Source of the DNA: JAEUMG01 sp046349315
GTDB taxonomy: Bacteria; Pseudomonadota; Alphaproteobacteria; Rhizobiales; Aestuariivirgaceae
Assembly (NCBI GenBank): GCA_046349315.1
Contig: JAXMCQ010000005.1
Location: 1-64,000 of the forward strand
DNA: 64,000 bases
Direction of reading: 5' to 3'
Within the stretch, counting starts at the first letter, position 1; every line of letters starts with the position of its first letter. The notes below the pieces were generated by a model. It was not told the origin of the DNA. It was given only the letters and a program-made list of their open reading frames with translations, and searched no databases. Shown here in pieces: positions 8,108 through 16,933 of the stretch. A program made the position numbers and the translations under genes.

Positions 8108-8365
8108 ATGGGCATTATCTGGACCATCATTATCGGGTTTGTTGCGGGCGTCGTGGCAAAGTTCATCATGCCGGGGCCGAATGAGCCTTCCGGCTTCATC
8201 ATGACGACGATCCTCGGCATTGTTGGCGCGGTGGTTGCGACCTTCCTCGGGCAAGCGGTCGGCTGGTACAATGCCGGCGAGGGTGCGGGCTTTATCGGCG
8301 CCATTGTTGGGGCGATCATCGTGCTTTTCGTCTGGGGCTTGATCCAGAAGAACAAGGCCGCCTGA
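8108..8365 (+). CDS. GlsB/YeaQ/YmgE-family stress membrane protein
   Basis: 85 residues, three predicted transmembrane helices with the Gly-rich pattern typical of transglycosylase-associated proteins: IGFVAGVVAKFIMPGPNEPSGF, TTILGIVGAVVATFLGQAVGW and GAIVGAIIVLFVWGLI. GGAGGG lies 7 bases before the ATG. The family is commonly induced in general stress responses; its molecular role is unknown. It ends 1 base before the stop of the convergent lipid-kinase gene. Confidence 0.9.
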   Translation: MGIIWTIIIGFVAGVVAKFIMPGPNEPSGFIMTTILGIVGAVVATFLGQAVGWYNAGEGAGFIGAIVGAIIVLFVWGLIQKNKAA

Positions 8366-8366
8366 C

Positions 8367-9281
8367 CTAGACCACAGGTGTAGGTGCCAAGACCTTGAGC
8401 GCTCCAGGCATGATCCTGTAGCGCAAGGGTGGCTGCATGACCTGCACCTCCCCGTCGAGCGCGACGGGAATCCGGCTGGTGCGTGAGCGAACTTCGAAGG
8501 CAAGCGTCTCGAGCAGATCAAGTTCCTGGGCGGTTTTGCCGAGGCCTAGAAGTGCGCGCAAGATGAGCAGGACAAAAGCCAACCGGCTCTGCGAACGCAC
8601 GACATAGACATGCAATCGTCCGAGATCGAGCTGATGGCGACGGCCCAGCGAAAAAAGGCGAAGGTCATATTCATTGTTGCCGACGAACAGCACAGGCGTG
8701 CGATAGGGCCGCGCAGATCCTTCGGCCGTCATGGTCAGGCGGCGAAACGGAAAGCGCTTGAGCGCCCGCAAGCCCGCGAGCGCCATGGCCGGCCATTTGC
8801 CCAGGCCGGAAGCACCGCGCCGCCGGTCGCGATCGGCGACCATGTAGGGATAGACGCCGACCGATGAATTGTTGACGAAGATCGCGCCATTGACCGAGCC
8901 GAGATCGACACTGCGAACCTGCTTATGCGCGATGACGTCGATGGCCCGCTCGATGTCGAATGGCAGGCTGAGATCACGCGCGAAATGATTGAGCGTTCCC
9001 ATCGGCAGAATGCCCATCGGCACTGAACTGCCGGCAAGGACGTTGGCGACCGAGCGGATCGTGCCGTCGCCGCCGCCGACCACGACCGCATCCAACTCGC
9101 CCTTTTCGCCCCGGTCACGCGCCTTGAGCGCGGCTTCCGCGATCTCGTCGCCTTGCGCGGCGATGATCTCCGCTTCGATGCCATGGCGCTCGAATCCAGC
9201 TTCAACCGTGTGCAGCAGCGCGTCCAACCCGCCAATGCTCACGGAGCCGGCAGCCTTATTGATGATAACCGCGACACGCAT
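8367..9281 (-). CDS. Diacylglycerol kinase-family lipid kinase
   Basis: 304 residues from the ATG at 9281. The N-terminal catalytic domain has the family's nucleotide-binding signature GGGDGTIRSVANVL (about residue 70) followed by PMGILPMGTLNHFARDLSLP, as in YegS/DgkB-type lipid kinases. FVNNSSVGVYPYMV marks the beta-sandwich domain, and LDGEVQVMQPPLRYRIMPGALKVL is the usual C-terminal strand set. It probably phosphorylates diacylglycerol or a sphingoid/ceramide lipid at the inner membrane. No clear ribosome site precedes the ATG. A TTG two codons upstream is possible. Confidence 0.88.
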   Translation of the reverse strand: MRVAVIINKAAGSVSIGGLDALLHTVEAGFERHGIEAEIIAAQGDEIAEAALKARDRGEKGELDAVVVGGGDGTIRSVANVLAGSSVPMGILPMGTLNHFARDLSLPFDIERAIDVIAHKQVRSVDLGSVNGAIFVNNSSVGVYPYMVADRDRRRGASGLGKWPAMALAGLRALKRFPFRRLTMTAEGSARPYRTPVLFVGNNEYDLRLFSLGRRHQLDLGRLHVYVVRSQSRLAFVLLILRALLGLGKTAQELDLLETLAFEVRSRTSRIPVALDGEVQVMQPPLRYRIMPGALKVLAPTPVV

Positions 9282-9321
9282 GAGCAAATGAAATGGGGGA
9301 TGGCGGTGACGGGTGCAACAC

Positions 9322-9489
9322 TCAAACCAAGGCTGAGATTCGCGCCCTGATCGCGGGCCTGTCTTCGAACCGCGTCATGTCGGTGCATACCGCACCGAAT
9401 TCAGCGAGCACGGCAAAGGCCTGACTAAGCGAGATTTTGCCCGCGCTGATTTGCTCGTAGATGAAGCTTTGGAGATCTTTGGCAGACAT
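9322..9489 (-). CDS. Small hypothetical protein
   Basis: 55 residues from the ATG at 9489 (a TTG at 9516 would add nine). Composition looks protein-like: AKDLQSFIYEQISAGKISLS and AFAVLAEFGAVCTDMTRFED suggest two amphipathic helices. It fits between the DUF2937 gene and the lipid kinase on the same strand, 37 bases after the former. No family is recognised and no strong ribosome site is seen, so this could be a chance frame. Confidence 0.35.
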   Translation of the reverse strand: MSAKDLQSFIYEQISAGKISLSQAFAVLAEFGAVCTDMTRFEDRPAIRARISALV

Positions 9490-9526
9490 CGCATCGAAAC
9501 GAGCGAATGGCAACAAAGTTCCAGTC

Positions 9527-10033
9527 TCACGCGTGTCGGCGCAAGCGCATTTCCTGCCAGCGCCGGTAAGGCCATGCCGGAAGCCGGATGAGGCACCAGC
9601 CGAAAAGAAAGCCCAAAATGCCGCAAATCAAGCCCTCGAAGGTGGTCGGAACCGCCGGGCGAAAATCCTCCACCGTCGCTGCCAGAAGGTCGCCGTCGGC
9701 GTAGCTGAAAAAGCCGGCCAATCGACCAAAGGGATCGGGCGTTTCAAGCTCTTCCCGGCTCGCCTCCAGGTTCTGTAGCCGATCGATGTTGATCGAAGCG
9801 TCTTCACCGCGGCGGCGCACCAGATCGTCATTGCTGGCAGCGAGAGCAGCCATGGCTTGATCGCGGGTCAGATTGTTGCTCGCTGCATCGGCATCGAACC
9901 GTCCGACGATGACCGCGACTTCATCGATCGCGCCGCCAAGCCGCTGTGTGTATTGCTGGACGAGTTCTGGCAATTGCGCTGCCAGAATCGCCCCCAGAAG
10001 CCCGACCGCCAGCGACACTGTCCGAATGATCAT
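9527..10033 (-). CDS. DUF2937-family membrane protein
   Basis: 168 residues. An N-terminal hydrophobic segment (SLAVGLLGAILAAQLPELVQQYTQRLGGAIDEV) leads into a helical, charged middle region, and a second membrane segment lies near the C-terminus (LICGILGFLFGWCLIRLPAW). The combination QLPELVQQYTQRLGGAIDE plus a C-terminal helix is the pattern of DUF2937 proteins, whose function is not known. The start is the first codon after a promoter-sized gap from the divergent cupin gene. Confidence 0.8.
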   Translation of the reverse strand: MIIRTVSLAVGLLGAILAAQLPELVQQYTQRLGGAIDEVAVIVGRFDADAASNNLTRDQAMAALAASNDDLVRRRGEDASINIDRLQNLEASREELETPDPFGRLAGFFSYADGDLLAATVEDFRPAVPTTFEGLICGILGFLFGWCLIRLPAWPYRRWQEMRLRRHA

Positions 10034-10196
10034 GAATGATACCCCTAGAGGGTGAAGACCTGCCCTGTCGATGGGTTCCAGGAAAGGGGATGCATTCGAA
10101 CGATGGCCATCCAGATGGTCTTAACCGCGAATCGATGACGGTCAGATGCCTGTCGCACAAGGGCTTATACTGATGATGCTGCCAGGGAGAGAGGCC

Positions 10197-10622
10197 ATGA
10201 ACCCAGTGATTGCATCCGATCGCCTGCCGCGTCTCAACGTGTGGGGCGACGACGACAAGACCGTGAATTGGAAAGGTGCTTTCGCCACCTGTGGTGGCAA
10301 TGGCGCGACTGCGTCCTCGACAATCGTCTATGAGATCGAGCCGGGCCATCGTCTTGGCTGGCACACCGATGCAACCGAAGAGACACAATACATCATCGCC
10401 GGCTCGGGAACGCTGTTTCTCGAGGACGGGTCGAAACACGCGGTCGGCCCCGGCAGCGTATTCGTGTTGCCGACGCCCATGCGCCATGACCTTGCCAATA
10501 CGGGCAAGGAGACATTGCGCGCCGTCGCCTTCTTTGCCGCCGCGATGTTCACGCAGACCTTCGACAATGTCATGATGCCGCCGAAGACGCATGTCCTCGG
10601 CTCGCCAAATCGCGAGGGCTAA
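10197..10622 (+). CDS. Cupin-domain protein
   Basis: 141 residues from the ATG at 10197, which has AGGGAGAG nine bases upstream. A single cupin barrel is visible: motif 1 around GHRLGWHTDATEETQYIIAG (His, Glu and Gln metal-ligand positions) and motif 2 GPGSVFVLPTPMRHDLAN (second His). Such single-domain cupins bind a divalent metal and are often sensors, isomerases or dioxygenases; no substrate can be inferred. It is flanked by a divergent DUF2937 gene and a lipoprotein gene on the same strand 72 bases downstream. Confidence 0.8.
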   Translation: MNPVIASDRLPRLNVWGDDDKTVNWKGAFATCGGNGATASSTIVYEIEPGHRLGWHTDATEETQYIIAGSGTLFLEDGSKHAVGPGSVFVLPTPMRHDLANTGKETLRAVAFFAAAMFTQTFDNVMMPPKTHVLGSPNREG

Positions 10623-10694
10623 GGCCTATCAGCGGGCATGCAACATGGTTAAGCTCGGCGATCGAGAGATTCGGTCCAACGCCGGGAATGAGCC

Positions 10695-11249
10695 ATGGGT
10701 CGGCGCTTCTGGAGATTGCCGTGGTATCTTGGCGTGTTAATGCTCGGAGGCTGCGAAGTCTTCGAGGCGACTAATACTGGCAGAGGCACCAATACCGCGC
10801 CTGGCCCAAGCACAACTACCACCGATGCCGGTCCCCGTACGTCGACCGGCACCAAGCCTCCCACGGCAACTGATACCGAACCTCCTACGACGACACCCGC
10901 CAAACCGCGCACGAAGACTCCTTCCAAACCCCGCAAGCCGCCCGAAACCAAACCTCAGCCGCCATCTCCTGCACCGTCGTCCTCCCAAATCATCTCGCAA
11001 AAGCCGATGAACGTCGTCGCCGCCTGCCTGGCCGAGCGCTGGGGGACAGCCTTCCCGAACCTCATAGTCGCCCCCGCAGGCAAAGGTGTTCGTGTGAGCG
11101 TCAGTTCCGAGGAGGGTACGAATCTGCTCTTCGAGGCGCAAATCCAGCCCAGTGGAAAAGGATCAAAGATCATTCTTGGCAACCTCGCTTCGAACAAGGA
11201 ACCACTGATCGACCAGGCAGTCCGAGACGCAAAATCCTGCGCGGCCTAA
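10695..11249 (+). CDS. Lipoprotein with Thr/Pro-rich linker
   Basis: 184 residues. Residues 1-20 form a lipoprotein signal peptide with lipobox LGGC (Cys20 modified). Residues about 25-105 are a low-complexity Thr/Pro/Lys linker (TKPPTATDTEPPTTTPAKPR), which could span the periplasm or peptidoglycan. The globular C-terminal part (residues 105-184: MNVVAACLAERWGTAFP, VRVSVSSEEGTNLLFEAQI) resembles small lipoprotein domains but is not a family I recognise. It ends 33 bases before the MFS exporter gene on the same strand. Confidence 0.65.
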   Translation: MGRRFWRLPWYLGVLMLGGCEVFEATNTGRGTNTAPGPSTTTTDAGPRTSTGTKPPTATDTEPPTTTPAKPRTKTPSKPRKPPETKPQPPSPAPSSSQIISQKPMNVVAACLAERWGTAFPNLIVAPAGKGVRVSVSSEEGTNLLFEAQIQPSGKGSKIILGNLASNKEPLIDQAVRDAKSCAA

Positions 11250-11282
11250 GTTCGATATGCGATCGCCAAATGTGGAGTTTCC

Positions 11283-12701
11283 ATGGCTGATTTGAAGGAG
11301 CCGCTCGACCGCCGCGCTATCCTGGGCCTTGTCGCCATGGCGCTCGCGGTCTTGGTGATTGCTAATGACTTCACCGCGCTCTCGGTTGCATTGCCGGCAA
11401 TCGAAGCCGAGTTCGGCGCCGACGTCACTACCGTGCAATGGGTCATCAATGGCTATGCACTGGTCTTCGGCGTCCTGATCGTAACCGGCGGCCGGCTTGC
11501 CGATATGTTTGGACGCCGCAAGGTCTTCTTCATCGGCACGGCGATCTTTTCGATTTTCTCGCTTCTCGGTGGCCTCGCGCCCAATATCTGGATCCTGCTC
11601 CTTTCGCGCGGTGCCATGGGCATAGGCGGCGCTTTGATGTGGCCGGCAATCCTCGGCATGACTTACGCGTTGCTGCCGAAGAGCCGCGCCGGATTGGCAG
11701 GCGGTCTCATCCTTGGCGCGGCGGGCCTCGGCAATGCCGTCGGCCCGTTGCTCGGCGGAACATTGACCGACGCCTTGAGCTGGCGGTGGATATTCTTCCT
11801 GAACCTGCCCATTGCCGGCTTTGCGGTCCTGGTCACATTGCGCGTCGTCGCCAAGGACGGCCCAAACTCGGCCAATCACCGCATCGACTATGCTGGCGTA
11901 ACAGCTCTCTCGGTCGGCCTGTTCGCGCTTCTGCTCGCGCTCGATGAGGGAGCCACGCGCGGCTGGCTCGATCCCATGATCGTCGGCCTCTTCATTCTCG
12001 CTGCTGCATCGCTTGTGGTTTTCGCCATGATCGAGCGCAGGGCCGGCGCGCATGCGTTGGTCCCAGCCGATGTCCTCACCAATCGCGCCTTCGTCGCGGC
12101 CTGCCTGACGACGCTCCTCATGTCGGCGATCTTCTTCGCTGCCTTGCTCTATCTGCCGCAATTCATGACCAAACAATTGAGCTTTTCGGCCGTCGGCTCC
12201 GGCGCGGGCCTCCTGCCAATGATGGGAATCTATGCGATCGTCTCCTTCATTGCCGGGCCTCTCTATGAACGGCTTGGCGCCAAGATCGTCGTCTCGGCCG
12301 GCGCCGCCTTTCTTGCCGCCGGCATGTATCTCTTGAGCAGGATTGACGTCACCAGCAGCTACAACGACATGATACTCGGCATGGTCGTTCTGGGCGTCGG
12401 CGTTGGCTTGTTTTACTCCTCGATCACCACCGCCGCCGTCACGGCACTTGGCGAAGCGCGCACCAGCCTTGCCGGCGGCCTTGTCTACATGTGCCAGATC
12501 GCCGGCGGCTCGATCGGCCTCGGCCTCAATACCGCCATCGCGATCACCGCGCCATCGCTTGTAAACGGCATCGGCCGGGCGTTCCTCGTCGATGCGGTCC
12601 TTGCGGTTTGCGGTCTTGCCGTCGCCATTCTCTATGTCGGAGGAAGGATTGGCGGCATGCCAGCGCCATCCCAAAGGGCTAAATCAGGGGCGACGGGTTA
12701 G
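11283..12701 (+). CDS. MFS transporter, DHA2/EmrB-like drug:H+ antiporter family
   Basis: 472 residues with about 14 hydrophobic segments, the number typical of the DHA2 family. Motif A-like GGRLADMFGRRKVFFIG (about residues 66-82) and the motif C-like region GLILGAAGLGNAVGPLLGGTLTDALSWRWIFFLNLPIA are clear; ITTAAVTALGEARTSLAGGL lies in the second half. These proteins export drugs or metabolites in exchange for protons. Its 3' neighbour, allantoicase, starts 74 bases later on the same strand, so a role in purine-product transport is possible but only inferred from position. Confidence 0.88.
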   Translation: MADLKEPLDRRAILGLVAMALAVLVIANDFTALSVALPAIEAEFGADVTTVQWVINGYALVFGVLIVTGGRLADMFGRRKVFFIGTAIFSIFSLLGGLAPNIWILLLSRGAMGIGGALMWPAILGMTYALLPKSRAGLAGGLILGAAGLGNAVGPLLGGTLTDALSWRWIFFLNLPIAGFAVLVTLRVVAKDGPNSANHRIDYAGVTALSVGLFALLLALDEGATRGWLDPMIVGLFILAAASLVVFAMIERRAGAHALVPADVLTNRAFVAACLTTLLMSAIFFAALLYLPQFMTKQLSFSAVGSGAGLLPMMGIYAIVSFIAGPLYERLGAKIVVSAGAAFLAAGMYLLSRIDVTSSYNDMILGMVVLGVGVGLFYSSITTAAVTALGEARTSLAGGLVYMCQIAGGSIGLGLNTAIAITAPSLVNGIGRAFLVDAVLAVCGLAVAILYVGGRIGGMPAPSQRAKSGATG

Positions 12702-12775
12702 TTGATCGGCCCGTTTCGGTGGCTATGGCGCCTGTGCTAGACCGCTCGCAGCAACCACCGGCAAATGGGACTGAT

Positions 12776-13780
12776 ATGACCACTCTTTCCGGCGACATTC
12801 CTGCCTTTGCAAAGAATGCCATCAACCTCGCCTCCCCGCGCCTCGGCGCCAAAGTTCTTTATGCAACGGATGATTTCTTCGCCGACAAAGCGCGCATGCT
12901 CCAGGACGGCCCGGCACAGTTTGATCCCGACAAGTATGACGACAATGGCAAATACATGGATGGTTGGGAATCCAAGCGCCGGCGCCAGGGCGGACACGAC
13001 TACTGTATCGTGAAGCTCGGCGCGCGCGGCGTGATCCGCGGCGTCGATATCGATACCAGCCACTTCACAGGCAATTACCCGCCGGCCGCCTCACTCGAGG
13101 CTTGCGTGAGCGATGGCGATCCCGGCGACAGCGCGCGCTGGACGGAGATACTTCCCGCCGTCCCGCTTGGGCCTTCCGCGCACCACTATCATGCGATCGC
13201 CAATAGTGAATCCTGGACGCATCTGCGCCTGCATATCTATCCCGATGGCGGCGTGGCGCGCTTGCGGGTCTATGGCGAGCCCGTGCCGTCTTGGGAAGGT
13301 AAGGATCGCAGTGCGTTGCAGGAATTGTCGCTCGCCAATAATGGCGGCCGCATCATCGCCTATAACAATGCGCATTATGGTTCGGTCTGGACACTGTTGA
13401 CCTCGGGCCGCGGCATCAACATGGGCGATGGCTGGGAGACTCGGCGCCGCCGCGAGCCCGGCAATGACTGGATCATTATCAGGCTCGGCGCACCGGGCAT
13501 TGTTGAAAAGATCGAAGTCGATACCTGCCACTACAAGGGCAACTATCCGGACCGTTGTTCATTGCAAGCAGCGCTTGTCGGCGCTGCTGCCGACAAATCA
13601 ATCGTCACCGAAGCGATGTTCTGGCCTGAACTCATGGGTGAGAAGAAGCTCGAAGCCGATCGCATTCACACGTTTAGTGCAGACGCGATAGGGAAGCTTG
13701 GCCCTGTCAATCACGTGAAGCTCAACATATTCCCGGATGGCGGCGTGTCGCGGTTGCGCATTTTCGGCAAACTCGCGTGA
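12776..13780 (+). CDS. alc: Allantoicase
   Basis: 334 residues from the ATG at 12776, chosen because homologues begin shortly before the conserved INLASPRLGAKVLYATDDFFA; an ATG at 12725 would add 17 residues. The protein is a tandem duplication of the allantoicase beta-sandwich: repeat 1 has YMDGWESKRRR...YCIVKLGARGVIRGVDIDTSHFTGNYPP, repeat 2 has MGDGWETRRRREPGNDWIIIRLGAPGIVEKIEVDTCHYKGNYPD. Allantoicase hydrolyses allantoate to ureidoglycolate and urea. The stop overlaps the GTG start of allA by 4 bases, indicating translational coupling. The reaction follows puuE, encoded convergently nearby. Confidence 0.94.
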   Translation: MTTLSGDIPAFAKNAINLASPRLGAKVLYATDDFFADKARMLQDGPAQFDPDKYDDNGKYMDGWESKRRRQGGHDYCIVKLGARGVIRGVDIDTSHFTGNYPPAASLEACVSDGDPGDSARWTEILPAVPLGPSAHHYHAIANSESWTHLRLHIYPDGGVARLRVYGEPVPSWEGKDRSALQELSLANNGGRIIAYNNAHYGSVWTLLTSGRGINMGDGWETRRRREPGNDWIIIRLGAPGIVEKIEVDTCHYKGNYPDRCSLQAALVGAAADKSIVTEAMFWPELMGEKKLEADRIHTFSADAIGKLGPVNHVKLNIFPDGGVSRLRIFGKLA

Positions 13781-14268
13781 ATCGGCTCAAGCCGAGTATC
13801 TTGACGTCCAAGGCCTTCGCGCCTTTTGGCGATGTCGTGGCCATCGATTCCGCACAGCACTACCCGATCAATCAGGGCTTTGCCGAGCGCTATAATGATC
13901 TCGCCCATATCGACGTCGAAGCCGAGCAAGGCTCGGTCAATGTCTCGATCGTCACCGCGGAGCCGAGGCCGACCCCGATCGACATCAGGTTGATGGAGCG
14001 CCATCCGCTCGGAAGTCAGATCTTCTATCCACTGCAGGACCGCGACTGGCTCGTGGTGGTCGCCGAGAACCTTCTCAATATCGCTTCATTCCGCGCCTTT
14101 CGCGCCACAGGCCGGCAGGGGGTGAATTATGCCCGCAATGTCTGGCACCATCCGCTGCTTGTACTCGATCGCACGAGCCGCTTCTTGGTGATTGACCGCA
14201 AGGGGCCCGGCAACAATCTTGAAGAAGTCTGGTTCGACGAAGGCGTTGAGATCGTCGTCACGCCGTGA
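13777..14268 (+). CDS. allA: Ureidoglycolate lyase
   Basis: 163 residues beginning at a GTG that overlaps the allantoicase stop (GTGA). Landmarks of the AllA cupin family are the N-terminal FAPFGDVV, GSVNVSIVTAEPRP, LMERHPLGSQIFYPL near residue 80, and YARNVWHHPLLVLD near 115. The enzyme cleaves ureidoglycolate to glyoxylate and urea, the last step of the pathway encoded here. The 3' end overlaps the stop of the convergent puuE gene by 11 bases, so the two transcripts are complementary at their ends. Confidence 0.93.
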   Translation: MNRLKPSILTSKAFAPFGDVVAIDSAQHYPINQGFAERYNDLAHIDVEAEQGSVNVSIVTAEPRPTPIDIRLMERHPLGSQIFYPLQDRDWLVVVAENLLNIASFRAFRATGRQGVNYARNVWHHPLLVLDRTSRFLVIDRKGPGNNLEEVWFDEGVEIVVTP

Positions 14269-15166
14269 AATTGGCATGCCAATGCCGGGCAATGTCGATA
14301 CGCCGCGGCACCCAGACCCGGTCATGGCCCTGCACATGATCGAGGAACCGCGCAAGCGCTTGAGTACGCCCTGGTCGCCCCGCAAGCCGGCAATGCAAGC
14401 CGACTGACATCATCTTGGGCGATCCGCGCCGGCCTTCCTCATAGAGACAATCAAAACTATCCTTGAGATAGCAGAAGAACTGATCTCCCGAATTGAAGCC
14501 CTGCGGCGTTGCGAAACGCATGTCGTTGCAATCGAGCGTATAGGGGATGATCAGGTGCTTCCCACCTTGCGGCCGTTGGAGCCAGTAAGGCAGGTCATCG
14601 GAATAATCATCCGATGAGTAGAGGAAACCACCCTCCTCCATCACCAGACGCGTGGTGTTCATCGAACAGCGTCCGGTATACCAGCCGAGCGGCCGCCCGC
14701 CGGTGAATTCGGTGTGAACGCGGATGGCTTCGGCGATCGCCCGGCGCTCCTCCTCCTCCGGCATGTCCTTATGCTCGACCCATTTGAGGCCGTGACTGGC
14801 GATCTCCCAATCGGCTTCCTTCATCGCTGCGACCTGTTCGGGCGAGCGCGCAAGCGCGGTCGCAACGCCATAGATCGTCAGCGGCAGTTTGCGGCCGGTG
14901 AAGAGACGCCACAAGCGCCAGAAGCCGGCACGCGCGCCATATTCATAGATCGATTCCATGTTCCAGTGCCGCTGCCCGAACCAGGGCTGCGCACCGACGA
15001 TCTCGGAAAGAAAGGCTTCGGACGCGGCATCGCCATGCAGAATGTTGTTCTCGCCGCCTTCTTCGTAATTGAGGACGAACTGAACCGCGACATAAGCGCC
15101 ACCCGGCCAGCGCGGATCGGGAATCGCCCGCCCATAACCTTTGAGATTACGCGGATAGGGTGTCAT
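14258..15166 (-). CDS. puuE: Allantoinase, polysaccharide-deacetylase type (PuuE)
   Basis: 302 residues from the ATG at 15166, preceded by AAGGAAGG; the start lies 20 bases inside the end of guaD. It belongs to the PuuE branch of the NodB/carbohydrate esterase 4 fold: YPRNLKGYGRAIPDPRWPGGAYVAVQFVLNYEEGGEN opening, ASHGLKWVEHKDM (metal-site region), GWYTGRCSMNT and MMSVGLHCRLAGRPGR near the end. PuuE hydrolyses allantoin to allantoate without homology to classical amidohydrolase allantoinases. It is the last gene of the minus-strand purine operon. Confidence 0.94.
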   Translation of the reverse strand: MTPYPRNLKGYGRAIPDPRWPGGAYVAVQFVLNYEEGGENNILHGDAASEAFLSEIVGAQPWFGQRHWNMESIYEYGARAGFWRLWRLFTGRKLPLTIYGVATALARSPEQVAAMKEADWEIASHGLKWVEHKDMPEEEERRAIAEAIRVHTEFTGGRPLGWYTGRCSMNTTRLVMEEGGFLYSSDDYSDDLPYWLQRPQGGKHLIIPYTLDCNDMRFATPQGFNSGDQFFCYLKDSFDCLYEEGRRGSPKMMSVGLHCRLAGRPGRTQALARFLDHVQGHDRVWVPRRIDIARHWHANFTA

Positions 15167-16439
15167 GGACCTTCCTTCCGGCAACATAGGTGGCGCGCAC
15201 GGCGCGATCATCGCCAAGGATCGCCAGCGAAAACAACACATCCTCGAGCGATTGCGACAATTCATGGCGGGCAGCGAGGACCGGCGTTGCCCGCGGATCG
15301 AGGATTACAAGATCGCCCCATTTCCCGACTTCGATCGATCCGATCTGATCGCTGAGATGCAGGCGTACGGCATTGCCGCGCGTCGCCATGTGGAAAAGCT
15401 CAGCGGCGGACGGCTTGTAGCTAGTGAGCATCTGCACCTTGTAGGCCTCGCCCATTGTGGCGAGCATGGAGTAATTGGTGCCGCCGCCGATATCCGTTGC
15501 GAGGCCGAGCGCAACCGGCCGCTCGGGCTTTCGCAAATGCTGCATGCTCATCAGCCCCGATCCAAGGAACGTATTGGACGTCGGGCAATGGACGACGGTC
15601 GAGCCCGATTCCGACAGCCGCGCGCATTCGCGATCGGAAAGATGAATACCGTGACCGAACAAGCTGCGGTCACCCAACAGGCCGTATTGGTCATAGACAT
15701 CGGTATAGTCGCGCGAATTCGGAAACATCGACTTCACCAGCGCGATTTCGCCGGCGCTTTCCGAGAGATGCGTCTGCATCAGCGCGCCAGGCAGTGTGTT
15801 CACAAGCTCCGAGGCGAACCGCAATTCCTTGTCGCTCGACGTCACGACGAAACGCGGCGTCACCGCATAGCGCAGGCGATCCTTGCGGTGCCATTTGCGA
15901 TAAAGCTCCTCGCTGTCACGCGCACTCGTCTCGGCGCTGTCAAGAACCGATGCCGGCGCATTGCGATCCATCATGGTCTTGCCGGTCACGAAAGCCATAC
16001 CGCGTCCATGAGCAGCGGCGAACAACGCTTCGGCACAGGCGCGATGCACCGAGCAGAAGGCGAGCGCCGTCGTCGTCCCATTGCGGATCAGGCGGTCGAG
16101 AAAGTGCTCTGCCGCAGCGGCGGCATAGGCTGGATCGACATACTGGCTCTCTTCCGGAAAGGTGAACCGGTTGAGCCAGTCGAGGAGGTCCTTACCCGGC
16201 GCAGCAAGCATTCGATACTGCGGAAAATGAATATGTGCATCGATGAAGCCCGGCAAGACAAGGCAATCGCCATGATCATCGACTGGTGCAGCCGCAAAGC
16301 CGCGCGGCAGCAGCGCGATCGGTCCGGTCCATAGGATGGTGCCGTCATCGCCGGTGACGACAGCACCTTTGTCTTCATGACGCAGATCGTCGGGCGTCGC
16401 GCCGAAACTCAAAATCTGGCCGCGAATGACGCGTGTCAT
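15147..16439 (-). CDS. guaD: Guanine deaminase
   Basis: 430-residue amidohydrolase-superfamily enzyme. The metal site is visible: DAHIHFPQ (His69/His71), QTHLSES (His near 224), FGHGIHL (His near 260) and LATDIGGGTNYSM (Asp near 316). PGFIDAHIHFPQYRM and CPTSNTFLGSGLM are typical of bacterial GuaD, which deaminates guanine to xanthine and thus feeds xanthine dehydrogenase in the same operon. Its start codon overlaps the uraD stop by 4 bases (ATGA), and its 3' end overlaps the puuE start. Confidence 0.94.
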   Translation of the reverse strand: MTRVIRGQILSFGATPDDLRHEDKGAVVTGDDGTILWTGPIALLPRGFAAAPVDDHGDCLVLPGFIDAHIHFPQYRMLAAPGKDLLDWLNRFTFPEESQYVDPAYAAAAAEHFLDRLIRNGTTTALAFCSVHRACAEALFAAAHGRGMAFVTGKTMMDRNAPASVLDSAETSARDSEELYRKWHRKDRLRYAVTPRFVVTSSDKELRFASELVNTLPGALMQTHLSESAGEIALVKSMFPNSRDYTDVYDQYGLLGDRSLFGHGIHLSDRECARLSESGSTVVHCPTSNTFLGSGLMSMQHLRKPERPVALGLATDIGGGTNYSMLATMGEAYKVQMLTSYKPSAAELFHMATRGNAVRLHLSDQIGSIEVGKWGDLVILDPRATPVLAARHELSQSLEDVLFSLAILGDDRAVRATYVAGRKVHDTLSA

Positions 16440-16933
16440 GCCGCGACCCTGTCTTCGATGCGAAAGCGGAAGATGCGGCAGATCTGTTCGATCGCCAATG
16501 CGAATTCGTCATCGGGCGTGTTGCTGATGCGCTCGGCGAAGCTGTCGAGGATCTGCTGCTTGGTCGCACCCTTGACCGCAAAGATGAACGGAAAGTCGAA
16601 CTTGGACTTATAGAGTTCGTTGAGATGCGTGAAGCGCGCAAATTCTTCCGCCGTGAGAGTATCAAGCCCTGCTCCCGCCTGCTCGCGCTTGGAGTCCGAA
16701 GTCAGTTTCGCTTTCGTCGCCAGATCGGGATGGGCGCGAATGACCGCCAGCTGCGACTCGCGCCGGGCGGCCTTCAGACTGTCGCCAAAGGCCGCGACCA
16801 TCGCCGCGCGCGACGCAAAGGGCCTGGCACTTGCTGCATGGCGCGCCACCCACGGCGAGTGCTCGGCAACCTCGCCGAAGGATGCCGCAAAATCATCGGT
16901 AGAAAGCGCGTTAACGTCTTCGAGCGTCATCAT
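16436..16933 (-). CDS. uraD: 2-oxo-4-hydroxy-4-carboxy-5-ureidoimidazoline (OHCU) decarboxylase
   Basis: 165 residues, all helical by composition. The family motif RAHPDLATKAK is at about residue 65, preceded by HSPWVARHAA (catalytic-His region) and followed by EFARFTHLNELYKSKFDFPFIFAVKG, which is diagnostic for UraD. The enzyme decarboxylates OHCU stereospecifically to S-allantoin. It sits between puuD (4-base overlap) and guaD (4-base overlap), so translation of all three is probably coupled. Together with uraH it follows urate oxidation. Confidence 0.95.
   Translation of the reverse strand: MMTLEDVNALSTDDFAASFGEVAEHSPWVARHAASARPFASRAAMVAAFGDSLKAARRESQLAVIRAHPDLATKAKLTSDSKREQAGAGLDTLTAEEFARFTHLNELYKSKFDFPFIFAVKGATKQQILDSFAERISNTPDDEFALAIEQICRIFRFRIEDRVAA

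Noticed and set aside
11163..12674. 503-codon minus-strand frame opposite the MFS gene
   Set aside because: Asp/Glu/Arg/Gly-rich antisense reading typical of GC-rich genes; the plus strand encodes a clear 14-helix transporter.
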